In this document: positions 1 through 5,556 of the stretch, one piece after another
Layout: the number at the start of each line of letters is the position of its first letter
Position numbering within the stretch: the first letter of the stretch is position 1
Assembly (NCBI GenBank): GCA_949283445.1
Contig: CASDTD010000017.1
Location: 1 to 7,129, forward strand
Origin: an uncultured Coriobacteriia bacterium
Lineage (GTDB): Bacteria > Actinomycetota > Coriobacteriia > Coriobacteriales > QAMH01
Direction: 5' to 3'
DNA length: 7,129 nt
Notes under the pieces: generated by a model
The model's input: only the letters and a program-made list of their open reading frames with translations
Told to the model about the DNA's origin: nothing
Databases searched by the model: none
Program-made: the position numbers and the translations under genes

Positions 1-330
1 AGCGAGGGCGCTGGTGAGCGACTGGGCAAGCTCGATTGCCATGGGCAGAGTCTTTCGTGATGTTCGTCCTCCTTCGGAGGTGAATTGCCTTGTCTCTCCG
101 TTTTCTGCCAAGATTCTTTTGATCATAGAGCCGCTCAGGCCTTTTACCTGACTGCCGTTTTCCGACTTCACCGATTCCTCAGTCAAGGGGAAATGTTCTT
201 TCAGAAGCTCTGCTACGGCTATGCCGCCTGTCATTACGTTGGTGTTGACGTGGCCTTTTTTGCTGCGGTGCGATTCATACCATAAGGAAGCGGCTTCGAG
301 AGCGGCTTCGGCGATTGTGTCAGCTTGCAT
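1..330 (-). CDS. Partial protein beside C5 methylase, DUF4928-like; candidate restriction partner
   Basis: The reading frame is open without a stop from an ATG at 330 to the window edge, giving 110 N-terminal residues; the C-terminus lies outside. The ATG overlaps the end of the methyltransferase gene by 11 nt, so the two are probably translationally coupled; only a weak purine-rich stretch (AAGAG) precedes it. Visible blocks are a helical N-terminus (residues 5-20), a GGIAVAELLKE segment (35-45), SQVKGLSGSMIKRILAENG (60-78) and a polar SEGGRTSRKT stretch (85-94). The 'QV.GL....I..IL...G...........EGGRTSR' layout resembles what I remember of DUF4928 proteins, which are often encoded beside Dcm-type methylases. 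That match is from memory, not from a search. No PD-(D/E)xK or HNH nuclease motif is visible in this part. By context it would be the endonuclease or an accessory of a type II restriction-modification pair. The frame is real with good confidence; the function is inferred. Confidence 0.7.
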   Translation of the reverse strand, partial: MQADTIAEAALEAASLWYESHRSKKGHVNTNVMTGGIAVAELLKEHFPLTEESVKSENGSQVKGLSGSMIKRILAENGETRQFTSEGGRTSRKTLPMAIELAQSLTSALA

Positions 331-1456
331 TTCGGACGCTCTTTTCTTGGCCGGCAGCTCTGAGAGCCGGCAGCACGGCGTATTTTGCGAGCCATGAAAC
401 GGCTGGTCGCGCGACGGCATCACCGAAAGCGTATTGGATTTGCGAATCTCTGAAACCTGCGAGGTTGAAGTCTGCCCCTCCTTGCAGAAGCGCATATTCG
501 TGGGCAGTCATCCAGCGGATTTTCAGTTTTCCGTTTCCGAGAAAGGCAACTGCTTGTTTCGAGGAGCCTCCTCGAGTGGTTCTCAGACAGCCCGCTATGT
601 CGTCTTCTCTCAGTTCCCAGACAGGCTTACCGTTGCGCGTGCGGCGGTATGCGGTCCTGGCGCTCATATTTCTTGCGCCGCGTAGGTTTTCTGTTCTGGC
701 TCTTTGAGTTTGGCTGAGAGAGTCGATGAAGGCGTCTATGCGTGCTTCGCTCCACCAGCGAGGGTCGTCCGCAGGGAGTCTGTCTGCAAGCTCCGTGAAA
801 CCTCCGGGTAACAGTTCGGGCGGTGTTGGCAAAGGGGTCACGTGCGTTTTGAGGAGGGGGTCGGCGTGAATCCAGGAGAGCCTGTCAGGGCGAATGGCCG
901 TGTCGAGTTCCCCGTCGTCAAGAGGATTGAGAAGGCCAACCACGAACATGCGTGGTCTGGACTGCGGGAGCCACCTTCTTGCATTCAGTTCGAAAGCGTC
1001 TACGGAATAGCCGAGTTCGTTGAAGGACTCGACGACTTTGCGAAAATCATTTCCTCCGTGGGAAGATGCGAGCCCGCAGACGTTTTCTAGAATCAATGCT
1101 TGAGGTTTGCGGCCTCCCATTTTCGAAATGATTCTGATGAAGCCAAAGAATGCGCTGGACTGCGCGCCCTTCACAAGCCCCTCTTGTTTGCCAGCTAGTG
1201 AGAGATCGGTGCAGGGGCTTGATGCCCAGGCGATATCAGCCCGTGGGACAGATGCCGGGTCTACGTCGAAGACGTTCATGCAGCAGAGGTCTTCTGCTCC
1301 CCATATGGATTGGTACATGGCACATTTTGTCGTGTCAATATCGTTTGCCCATATTGTCTTTACGCCCGCGTCTCGCATACCAGCGCGAGCAAGACCTATG
1401 CCAGAGAAAAACTCCAGTGCTGTGTATTTTGGAAACTGCACAATAGCGGGGCTCAC
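320..1456 (-). CDS. DNA (cytosine-5-)-methyltransferase, type II R-M type
   Basis: A complete 378-residue enzyme that transfers a methyl group from S-adenosylmethionine to C5 of cytosine in a specific DNA site. The C5-methylase motifs appear in order: motif I ALEFFSGIGLARAG (13-26, SAM binding), motif IV SSPCTDLSLAG (79-89, catalytic Cys82), motif VI ENV (124-126), motif VIII QSRPR (165-169), a variable target-recognition region (about 176-310, with LRTTRGG at 290-296), motif IX RWMTAHEYALLQG (313-325) and a motif X variant GDAVARP (344-350, usually GNAVPP). The start is a GTG preceded by a GAGGAGGT ribosome site at 1463-1470 with 6-nt spacing, which settles it. It is followed with overlap by a DUF4928-like gene, so it probably protects host DNA in a restriction-modification pair. 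The target sequence cannot be read from the protein. The region looks less GC-rich than the flanking genes, consistent with transfer. Confidence 0.95.
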   Translation of the reverse strand: MSPAIVQFPKYTALEFFSGIGLARAGMRDAGVKTIWANDIDTTKCAMYQSIWGAEDLCCMNVFDVDPASVPRADIAWASSPCTDLSLAGKQEGLVKGAQSSAFFGFIRIISKMGGRKPQALILENVCGLASSHGGNDFRKVVESFNELGYSVDAFELNARRWLPQSRPRMFVVGLLNPLDDGELDTAIRPDRLSWIHADPLLKTHVTPLPTPPELLPGGFTELADRLPADDPRWWSEARIDAFIDSLSQTQRARTENLRGARNMSARTAYRRTRNGKPVWELREDDIAGCLRTTRGGSSKQAVAFLGNGKLKIRWMTAHEYALLQGGADFNLAGFRDSQIQYAFGDAVARPAVSWLAKYAVLPALRAAGQEKSVRNAS

Positions 1457-1485
1457 GTTTGCACCTCCTCGTGGGGTTTGTCGTG

Positions 1486-1515
1486 CCCGTCTCTCGTTTC
1501 ATTGTATGAGACGGG
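1486..1515. repeat. Perfect inverted repeat in methylase leader, candidate operator
   Basis: Arms CCCGTCTC (1486-1493) and GAGACGGG (1508-1515) are perfectly complementary and separated by 14 nt. The centre-to-centre spacing of 22 bp is about two helical turns. On the minus strand the loop holds the candidate -10 hexamer of the methyltransferase promoter, so a dimeric protein bound to both arms would sit on the promoter. As RNA it could also form a leader hairpin about 15 nt upstream of the ribosome site. The operator role is inference; the symmetry is directly visible. Confidence 0.6.
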
Positions 1516-1530
1516 TCTGACATCAGGCAA
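1501..1530 (-). promoter_or_regulatory. Candidate sigma-70 promoter for the methyltransferase gene
   Basis: On the minus strand a -35-like TTGCCT (1525-1530) is followed after 18 bp by a -10-like TACAAT (1501-1506), five of six matches to TATAAT. Transcription would start near 1494, leaving a leader of about 37 nt to the GTG. The -10 lies inside the loop of the 1486-1515 inverted repeat. The TTATACTT repeats further upstream (1561-1644) hold alternative -10-like sequences, so the true start is uncertain. Confidence 0.4.
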
Positions 1531-1561
1531 ACAGTCGCAGTGTTTGTGGGCGCAAATTTAG

Positions 1562-1644
1562 AAGTATAAAAGTATAACAAGCGAGTAGAAGTATAACAAA
1601 TATAACAAGTATAAAAGTATAACAATGACCTCGAAGTATAACAG
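1562..1644. repeat. AT-rich direct-repeat array, seven TATAA motifs, 45-bp period
   Basis: Seven (G/A)TATAA motifs occur at 1564, 1572, 1591, 1600, 1609, 1617 and 1636, spaced 8, 19, 9, 9, 8 and 19 bp. The block AAGTATAAAAGTATAACAA occurs twice identically (1562-1580 and 1607-1625). Each copy is followed by a 7-bp spacer and then GAAGTATAACA (1588-1598 and 1633-1643). The two 7-bp spacers differ almost completely (gcgagta versus tgacctc) while the motifs stay the same. The array lies between the stop of the NYN gene and the methyltransferase promoter and differs sharply in composition from both sides. On the minus strand the unit reads TGTTATACTT, which also resembles an extended -10. It may be a protein-binding array or tandem promoters; its function is unknown. 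Confidence 0.75.
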
Positions 1645-1682
1645 GAGCATGCCCTGACACGCGTGGCCGGGGCAACCCTGCG

Positions 1683-2684
1683 CTAGCGGTCGATTTTCGC
1701 CTGCTTGTTCTTCAGACCGGTCACTTTGACGCCGGTGATGCTGTTCACGAACTTGTAGAACTGCGAATAGCCGGTGTCTTTGAGGTCGAAATCGGGGAAC
1801 TTGTCGTAGACGAGCGTCGCCAACGCGGACACGCTCATGGTCTTGTTCTTGCGCTTGCCCAGCTCGAGGATGATGTACTGCGCGATGTTGTTGGTGGAAG
1901 CGCTCGTGTCGGTGCGCGTCACGTCGTAGCCCACGTTGGTCTTCACCAGCGTGAAGCGGTCGAGCTCCTCGATGAGCTTGGAAAGCTGGCTGTAGCCGAA
2001 GTTGCGCACGTCGAAATCGGGGAACTTGTTGTTGAGGCTCGTGCCGACCTCGCCCAGGGAGGTCGAGCGCCCCTTGTTGTCGTTGTCGCGGATGACCCCG
2101 CCGACGACGCGGCTGACGTCCTCGAGCGTGACGGTCGTCTCGATCTCCTCGACATCGACGTCGGGTTCCGTCTGTTGGCCGGCCTTCTTGCTCTCCTCTT
2201 CCTTGTTCTTGTCTAGGTTGTAGAGGTATTCCACGTTCACGAACTTCGTGCACGCGTGCCTGAAGGAAATAGCCGTCTGATTGCGTCCCATGCCGACGAC
2301 GAGCATGTTGCTCTCACGCAGGCGGGCGGCCAGGCGCGTGAAGTCGCTGTCGGAAGAGACGATGACGAAGCCGTCGACTTTGCCGGCGTACAGGATGTCC
2401 ATCGCGTCGATGATGAGCGTGGAATCCGTGGCGTTCTTGCCGGCCTTCTCGCCGGGCTTGTGGCTTTTGACGTTGGAGAACTGCTGGATGGGCGTGATGG
2501 AGTTGTCCAGCAGCTTGGGCCGCCAGCTGGCCATCTGCGAATCGGTGAAGTCGCCGTAGATGCGGCGGTAGGTGGCGATGCCGTACTTGGGAATCTCGTT
2601 CAGGATAATGGGCAGGTACTTCGCGGAGATGTTGTCCGCGTCGATGAGCAGCGCGAGGCGCGGCTTGTTCTCGTTGGTTGTCAC
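1683..2684 (-). CDS. NYN-domain protein with two OST-HTH/LOTUS domains, putative RNase
   Basis: A 333-residue protein with an N-terminal NYN (PIN-like, LabA/MARF1-type) domain at about 9-155 and two C-terminal OST-HTH/LOTUS modules at about 187-258 and 265-325, joined by a charged linker (158-185). The candidate metal-binding acids of the nuclease fold are present: LLIDADN (Asp15, Asp17), TDSTLIIDAMD (Asp87, Asp93) and VSSDSDF (Asp112, Asp114). The family is expected to cut or bind RNA, with the LOTUS domains binding RNA; the substrate is unknown. The two LOTUS copies share FPDFD(V/L)(R/K)xxGYSQ (221-233 and 296-308). I chose the GTG at 2684 because the protein then opens TTNENKPRLALLIDADN, and because upstream alternatives (GTG 2726, ATG 2717) would place a terminator-like hairpin inside the gene. 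No strong ribosome site precedes any of the starts. It is cytoplasmic, with no signal or membrane segment. Confidence 0.9.
   Translation of the reverse strand: MTTNENKPRLALLIDADNISAKYLPIILNEIPKYGIATYRRIYGDFTDSQMASWRPKLLDNSITPIQQFSNVKSHKPGEKAGKNATDSTLIIDAMDILYAGKVDGFVIVSSDSDFTRLAARLRESNMLVVGMGRNQTAISFRHACTKFVNVEYLYNLDKNKEEESKKAGQQTEPDVDVEEIETTVTLEDVSRVVGGVIRDNDNKGRSTSLGEVGTSLNNKFPDFDVRNFGYSQLSKLIEELDRFTLVKTNVGYDVTRTDTSASTNNIAQYIILELGKRKNKTMSVSALATLVYDKFPDFDLKDTGYSQFYKFVNSITGVKVTGLKNKQAKIDR
1785..2029 (-). repeat. 20-bp direct repeat inside the NYN gene marking the LOTUS duplication
   Basis: The plus-strand sequence GTCGAAATCGGGGAACTTGT occurs identically at 1785-1804 and 2010-2029. It encodes the shared (N/D)KFPDFD core of the two OST-HTH modules. 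Identity at DNA level across a whole 20-mer suggests a fairly recent internal duplication, gene conversion or strong codon constraint. The feature spans from the first to the second copy. Confidence 0.85.
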
Positions 2685-2702
2685 AGTTGATTCTCGATTC
2701 TG

Positions 2703-2724
2703 AAAAAGCAGGCGCATGACCTGC
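2703..2724 (-). terminator. Candidate intrinsic terminator after the carbonic anhydrase operon
   Basis: Read on the minus strand, GCAGG (2720-2724) and CCTGC (2708-2712) form a 5-bp GC stem, extendable by a U-G pair, with a short loop and then a run of five T (2703-2707). It lies about 100 nt after the carbonic anhydrase stop and about 20 nt before the NYN start at 2684. It could end the upstream operon or act as a leader attenuator for the NYN gene. The stem is short, so efficiency is uncertain. Confidence 0.45.
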
Positions 2725-2824
2725 ACGGATGGTTTTACGGACGCTCGAAGTGGCGCCGCCTTTCAAGCACATGGTACTCGAATGCCGGTGACGCGAAGGT
2801 GACAAGCTGCGGATGGCATGAAGA

Positions 2825-3427
2825 CTACACGCCTTGCTCGAATTCGACGCGCCCACTTCCCAGGTGATACAGCGCGGTGACGACGCGCACGTCGGCGGCA
2901 CGGTCGGGCTCGTCGGTCAGCAGCGCCTGCTCGATGCATGCGGCGCTGTGCTGGGCGTTCAGGAAGCAGGCCCGTTCCTCATCGGTTTCGTCGCCGATGG
3001 CCTGTTTTATCTCGTTGACAAAGAATTTGATGTAGCCGCCTGGTTCGTGGTTGAGTGCGGCGTCGACGGCACCGCAGTGGGTGTGCCCGAGCACGACGAC
3101 GAGCTTGCAACCCAGATGTTCGATGGCGTATTCGACAGTGCCCAGCTGGTGCTTGTCGACGGTGTTGCCCGCGACGCGTATAACGAAAAGCTCGCCGATT
3201 CCCACCGAGAAGATGGCCTCAGGTAGCACGCGCGAATCCGAGCAGGTCAGGATGACGGCATAGGGGTTCTGTCCCAGGTCGCAGGTGCGGCGGCGCAGCG
3301 CGGGGGAGACATCCCCTTGCGAATGGCTCGCCTCCCTAAAGCGAGCGGCTCCCTCTTTTAGGCGCAGTAGCGCTTCATCTGCAGACAGCGTGTTCTGTTC
3401 AGTGGTCTTCACCTTTTGTTGCTCCAT
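2825..3427 (-). CDS. Beta-class carbonic anhydrase
   Basis: A 200-residue zinc enzyme that interconverts CO2 and bicarbonate in the cytoplasm. Beta-class landmarks are clear: CSDSRV (62-67) with zinc ligand Cys62 and the Asp64/Arg66 dyad, RVAGN (84-88), GTVEYAIEHLG (96-106) and the second zinc pair in GHTHCGA (His115, Cys118). Length is normal for the family, with no signal peptide. The ATG at 3427 has only a weak GGAA upstream and lies 29 nt inside the end of the preceding small gene, so translation is probably coupled. It appears to be the last gene of a tetR, small-protein, carbonic anhydrase set. A supply of bicarbonate for carboxylations or pH homeostasis is the likely role; a link to the neighbouring organic-acid-type permease is inference. 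Confidence 0.95.
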   Translation of the reverse strand: MEQQKVKTTEQNTLSADEALLRLKEGAARFREASHSQGDVSPALRRRTCDLGQNPYAVILTCSDSRVLPEAIFSVGIGELFVIRVAGNTVDKHQLGTVEYAIEHLGCKLVVVLGHTHCGAVDAALNHEPGGYIKFFVNEIKQAIGDETDEERACFLNAQHSAACIEQALLTDEPDRAADVRVVTALYHLGSGRVEFEQGV

Positions 3428-3686
3428 TTGTTCCGTTCGTTTCAGCGTGATCGTTTTCCGCCCGCTTGGCTGCTACCCGCGCCTTGCGCTCCTCTTCGAT
3501 CTCCGCGGCGAAGCGCTCCATCTTCATCTCGACTTCGCTTTTGATGCCGAACAGCGTGCGCTGACTGGAGACGCGCGGGCGCTCGTCGCCGTGCAGCTGG
3601 TAGACGAGCTGCTCGTGTATGCGTTGCCAGCGTTTGTCGAAATCGTCCATGGCGCTATGGTAGCGCAAGCGATGCGCGCCGGTCAT
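3399..3686 (-). CDS. Small charged coiled-coil hypothetical protein
   Basis: A 95-residue frame between the TetR-family regulator and carbonic anhydrase genes. Its ATG shares an ATGA with the regulator stop (4-nt overlap), and its end overlaps the carbonic anhydrase start by 29 nt. Such overlaps support a real co-translated gene. A second ATG at 3650 (residue 13, MDDFDKRWQRIHEQ) could be the true start and would give 83 residues; neither has a good ribosome site. The protein is very polar, with a predicted helix or coiled coil at about 50-77 (EVEMKMERFAAEIEEERKAR) and a disordered Asn/Gly/Thr/Glu-rich tail. No membrane segment, signal peptide or known motif is visible. I do not recognise the family. 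It may be a partner of carbonic anhydrase or of the regulator, but this rests on position alone. Confidence 0.65.
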   Translation of the reverse strand: MTGAHRLRYHSAMDDFDKRWQRIHEQLVYQLHGDERPRVSSQRTLFGIKSEVEMKMERFAAEIEEERKARVAAKRAENDHAETNGTNGATKGEDH

Positions 3687-4267
3687 CTATTGGACGTGGA
3701 CACGGTGTTGCTCCCTTCGAAGTGCACCCCCAGCGCCTCCATGCCCGCGCGGATGAATGTGTCGAGTGCGGTACGGCAATTCGTCCATTCTTCGTCGGTG
3801 TAGTCGTTCGCTGTTGCGGCCGCATAGCAACCGCTGAGCTGGAAGCGGTAGATGGCTTCGGCAACATATGCGGAAAGGCCGGCGCGCTTCAGATGGTCTA
3901 TGTAGAGCCGCTTTCCCGTAAGGTTGTTGTTCGAGAACAACGCGTTGAGGTAGTGAGGGTCATGCATCATCGCCGTGCGTTTCCCTCTGCAGCGCAGACT
4001 TTCGCAGAAGGGGGTCTTGTCCTTGTCGGCGTATCGGACGATGCCAAGTCCCTCGCCGATGGACGTCGTTCGGGGGTCGCCTTCGCGCACCGCTTTGTCG
4101 AATACATCCGCGACGTTGTCGAAATGCACGTAGAACGTGCTGCGGCTTACGTTCGCCTTGCGTGCAAGTTCGGAGACGCTGATGTCGGAAAGCTGCTTGT
4201 GCTGCAAGAGCACGTGCAGGGCTTCGACAAGCGCTTGCTCGGCTCGGCGTGATTTGGCATTCGCCAT
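3683..4267 (-). CDS. TetR/AcrR-family transcriptional regulator
   Basis: A 194-residue protein with a TetR-type N-terminal DNA-binding domain. Helix 1 is at about 9-23, and the helix-turn-helix at about 29-50 reads ISVSELARKANVSRSTFYVHFDN, with the typical STFYxHF recognition-helix ending. The C-terminal part (about 60-185) is divergent, as expected for a ligand-binding and dimer domain, and contains several Cys; no ligand can be predicted. The start is well supported: ATG at 4267 with AAAGGAG (4274-4280) at 6-nt spacing. It is divergent from the AEC permease across 122 bp and heads the set with the small gene and carbonic anhydrase. Autoregulation together with control of the permease is the usual arrangement for this family and is inferred here. 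Confidence 0.92.
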   Translation of the reverse strand: MANAKSRRAEQALVEALHVLLQHKQLSDISVSELARKANVSRSTFYVHFDNVADVFDKAVREGDPRTTSIGEGLGIVRYADKDKTPFCESLRCRGKRTAMMHDPHYLNALFSNNNLTGKRLYIDHLKRAGLSAYVAEAIYRFQLSGCYAAATANDYTDEEWTNCRTALDTFIRAGMEALGVHFEGSNTVSTSNR

Positions 4268-4301
4268 CTCGTGCTCCTTTGTGTGAATTCGGACACTCTG
4301 T

Positions 4302-4311
4302 ACAAATTTGT
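4302..4311. promoter_or_regulatory. Palindrome ACAAATTTGT, candidate TetR-type operator
   Basis: A perfect 10-bp palindrome, with partial symmetry one step outward (G and C at the second flanking positions), in the intergenic region between the divergent regulator and permease genes. It lies 35 bp from the regulator start codon and 79 bp from the permease start. The position suits an operator shared by both promoters, but no binding data or consensus for this regulator is known to me. Confidence 0.4.
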
Positions 4312-4333
4312 GCTGGTGCCGATTCTAGCAAAT

Positions 4334-4353
4334 GCGCAGTATCGAATATGCGC
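4334..4353. promoter_or_regulatory. Inverted repeat GCGCA-N10-TGCGC upstream of the permease
   Basis: Arms GCGCA (4334-4338) and TGCGC (4349-4353) flank a 10-bp centre containing TCGA. It lies 37 bp before the permease GTG and about 20 bp from the ACAAATTTGT palindrome. It is a second candidate operator for the divergent regulator, or overlaps the permease promoter. No convincing -35/-10 pair could be assigned here. Confidence 0.35.
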
Positions 4354-4375
4354 TTTCATGTGAGGGCGCACAGGC

Positions 4376-4382
4376 AAAGGAG
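4376..4382 (+). promoter_or_regulatory. Ribosome-binding site that sets the permease start
   Basis: AAAGGAG with a 7-nt spacer to the GTG at 4390. This fixes the start at the GTG, since the frame is otherwise open back into the regulator gene. An out-of-frame ATG at 4383 overlaps the spacer and is not used. Confidence 0.8.
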
Positions 4383-4389
4383 ATGCACC

Positions 4390-5313
4390 GTGGCGTTCGA
4401 GATAACTGCCTACCAGATGGGAATTTTCTTCGTCATCCTCTTGGCAGGTTTTATCCTGGGAAAGCTGGGCTTCTTCAAACAGGAGTCCATGGCCAGCTTC
4501 GCGGGCATCATCACCCGGGTGCTCCTGCCTGCGCTCATCATCCACAATACCGTGGCCAGCACCACGCGTGACATGGTCTTTTCCAACTGGCCGGTGGTCG
4601 TGTTCGGGTTCGTCTTCTATGCCATCATGCCTGTCATCATGTTCGGCATCGCCAAGCTCCTGCGCCTTCCCGGTGACCGCGACCGGGTGTTCACCTTCTG
4701 CTTCACGTTTGGTAACACCGGTTTCATCGGTATTCCGCTGCTCTCGGCACTGTTCCCTGATTACGGCCTGCTGTTCATGGCGCTGTTCTCCATTGCAGAC
4801 CAGCTGTGTTTCTGGACCTATGGCGTGCAGCTCTCGACAGCGCGCGACAGGGGTGCGCACATGCACTTGAAAGACCTCATCTCGCCCAACACCGTAGCAC
4901 TGGTCATCGCGTTCATCTTCGTGTTCGCCGACTGTCCCCTGCCTGGGTTCGTGAATGATGTGCTGGGCACGCTTGCCAATGCCACCTCGGCGTTGTGCAT
5001 GATGTACTTGGGGCTCATGCTGTGCTTTTCTCGCTGGAAGTCCGTGCTCAAGATGAAAGAGCTCTATGTGGGCATTGCCGTAAAGATGTTCGTACTGCCT
5101 ATCCTGGTCGGCCATCTGCTGCTCTTGACCGGTTTGCCGCAGGATATGATGACCTGCATGGTCATCATTTGCTCGCTGCCCGTCATGACAGTCGTGCCCA
5201 TGCTCGTGCGCATGCACGGCGATGAGGGTGATTATGCAGCAGGCATCACGGTGGTCACGCTCGTTGTGAGCGTCGTTACGATTCCGCTTGTGCAGTTGAT
5301 TGCGTTTGCGTGA
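4390..5313 (+). CDS. AEC-family permease (auxin efflux carrier/malate permease type)
   Basis: A 307-residue inner-membrane protein with about ten hydrophobic segments, the first at about 8-24 and the last at the C-terminus. The family signature GNTGFIGIPL is at 108-117, after a charged cytoplasmic loop (RLPGDRDR, 92-99), and a second polar loop follows near residues 140-160. Length matches bacterial AEC transporters. These commonly move organic acids such as malate or other anions; the substrate here cannot be named. The GTG start has an ideal ribosome site at 4376-4382; longer frames reaching back to 4249 would overlap the divergent regulator and add a hydrophilic, non-family N-terminus. Divergence from a TetR-type gene suggests ligand-induced expression. 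Carbonic anhydrase in the opposite operon could tie it to carboxylic-acid metabolism, but that is speculation. Confidence 0.93.
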   Translation: MAFEITAYQMGIFFVILLAGFILGKLGFFKQESMASFAGIITRVLLPALIIHNTVASTTRDMVFSNWPVVVFGFVFYAIMPVIMFGIAKLLRLPGDRDRVFTFCFTFGNTGFIGIPLLSALFPDYGLLFMALFSIADQLCFWTYGVQLSTARDRGAHMHLKDLISPNTVALVIAFIFVFADCPLPGFVNDVLGTLANATSALCMMYLGLMLCFSRWKSVLKMKELYVGIAVKMFVLPILVGHLLLLTGLPQDMMTCMVIICSLPVMTVVPMLVRMHGDEGDYAAGITVVTLVVSVVTIPLVQLIAFA

Positions 5314-5366
5314 TATTGCGGCAGGGCGGCACGACTACGTTTTGGGGCTGCAGCATTTTAGGCCTT

Positions 5367-5390
5367 GCCAGAAAACACGCTCGTGGTGAC
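5367..5390 (+). repeat. 24-bp intergenic repeat element, copy A (direct)
   Basis: Begins GCCAGAAAAC and ends CGTGGTGAC. It matches the reverse complement of copy C (5484-5507) at 22 of 24 positions. It lies 73 bp start-to-start before copy B. Confidence 0.8.
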
Positions 5391-5439
5391 ATGGTGGCGG
5401 CGTGACGCGCGTGCTGCATGCCTCTAGGCTTGCGAATTT

Positions 5440-5463
5440 GCCAAAAACACGTCTCCTGGTGAC
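5440..5463 (+). repeat. 24-bp intergenic repeat element, copy B (direct)
   Basis: Begins GCCAAAAACACG and ends CTGGTGAC; same length and orientation as copy A, aligning to it with two single-base gaps. It can pair with copy C to form the hairpin at 5440-5507. Confidence 0.75.
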
Positions 5464-5483
5464 CCCCGAGTTGTGGTTAGGAG

Positions 5484-5507
5484 GTCACCACGAGGGCGTT
5501 TTCTGGC
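5484..5507 (-). repeat. 24-bp intergenic repeat element, copy C (inverted)
   Basis: Begins GTCACCACGAG and ends GTTTTCTGGC. It is the inverse of copy A with 22 of 24 matches. It lies 73 bp start-to-start before copy D, the same spacing as A to B. Confidence 0.8.
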
Positions 5508-5556
5508 GTGTGCGCACGGATACGCTTGATAAACGGGGGTAATCGTCTCTTCGGAT

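Larger units (their letters stand above)
5440..5507. terminator. Bidirectional terminator-like hairpin from repeat copies B and C
   Basis: CTCCTGGTGACC (5453-5464) pairs with GGTCACCACGAG (5483-5494) at 11 of 12 positions. The stem continues outward imperfectly into A-rich sequence on the left (AAAAAC) and GCGTTTTC on the right. A GC-rich stem flanked by an A-tract and a T-tract is the layout of an intrinsic terminator active in both directions. It would stop transcription from the permease before the Fe-S protein gene. Copy A can compete for copy C, so alternative folds are possible. Confidence 0.5.

Noticed and set aside
1486..1515. The GTCTC/GAGAC arms as the recognition site of the restriction system
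   Set aside because: This is only a coincidence of sequence; the specificity of a C5-methylase cannot be read from a leader repeat, and asymmetric sites usually need a second methylase.
1562..1644. Plasmid-type iteron origin
   Set aside because: There is no replication initiator gene nearby and the array sits in a chromosomal-looking promoter gap; direct repeats alone are not enough.
1558..2253. 231-residue minus-strand frame overlapping the NYN gene and the repeat array
   Set aside because: It is the shifted frame of the NYN gene (Arg/Gln/His-rich) running on into the TATAAC repeats as a Tyr/Leu-rich tail; not protein-like.
4249..4389. N-terminal extension of the permease
   Set aside because: It would overlap the divergent regulator, adds a hydrophilic Cys/Arg-rich stretch, and an ideal ribosome site points to the GTG at 4390.
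4147..5217. Long open frame on the minus strand opposite the permease (356 residues, His/Glu/Asp/Gln-rich)
   Set aside because: It is a mirror of the permease codons, has a biased composition with no recognisable motif, and overlaps the well-supported regulator gene.
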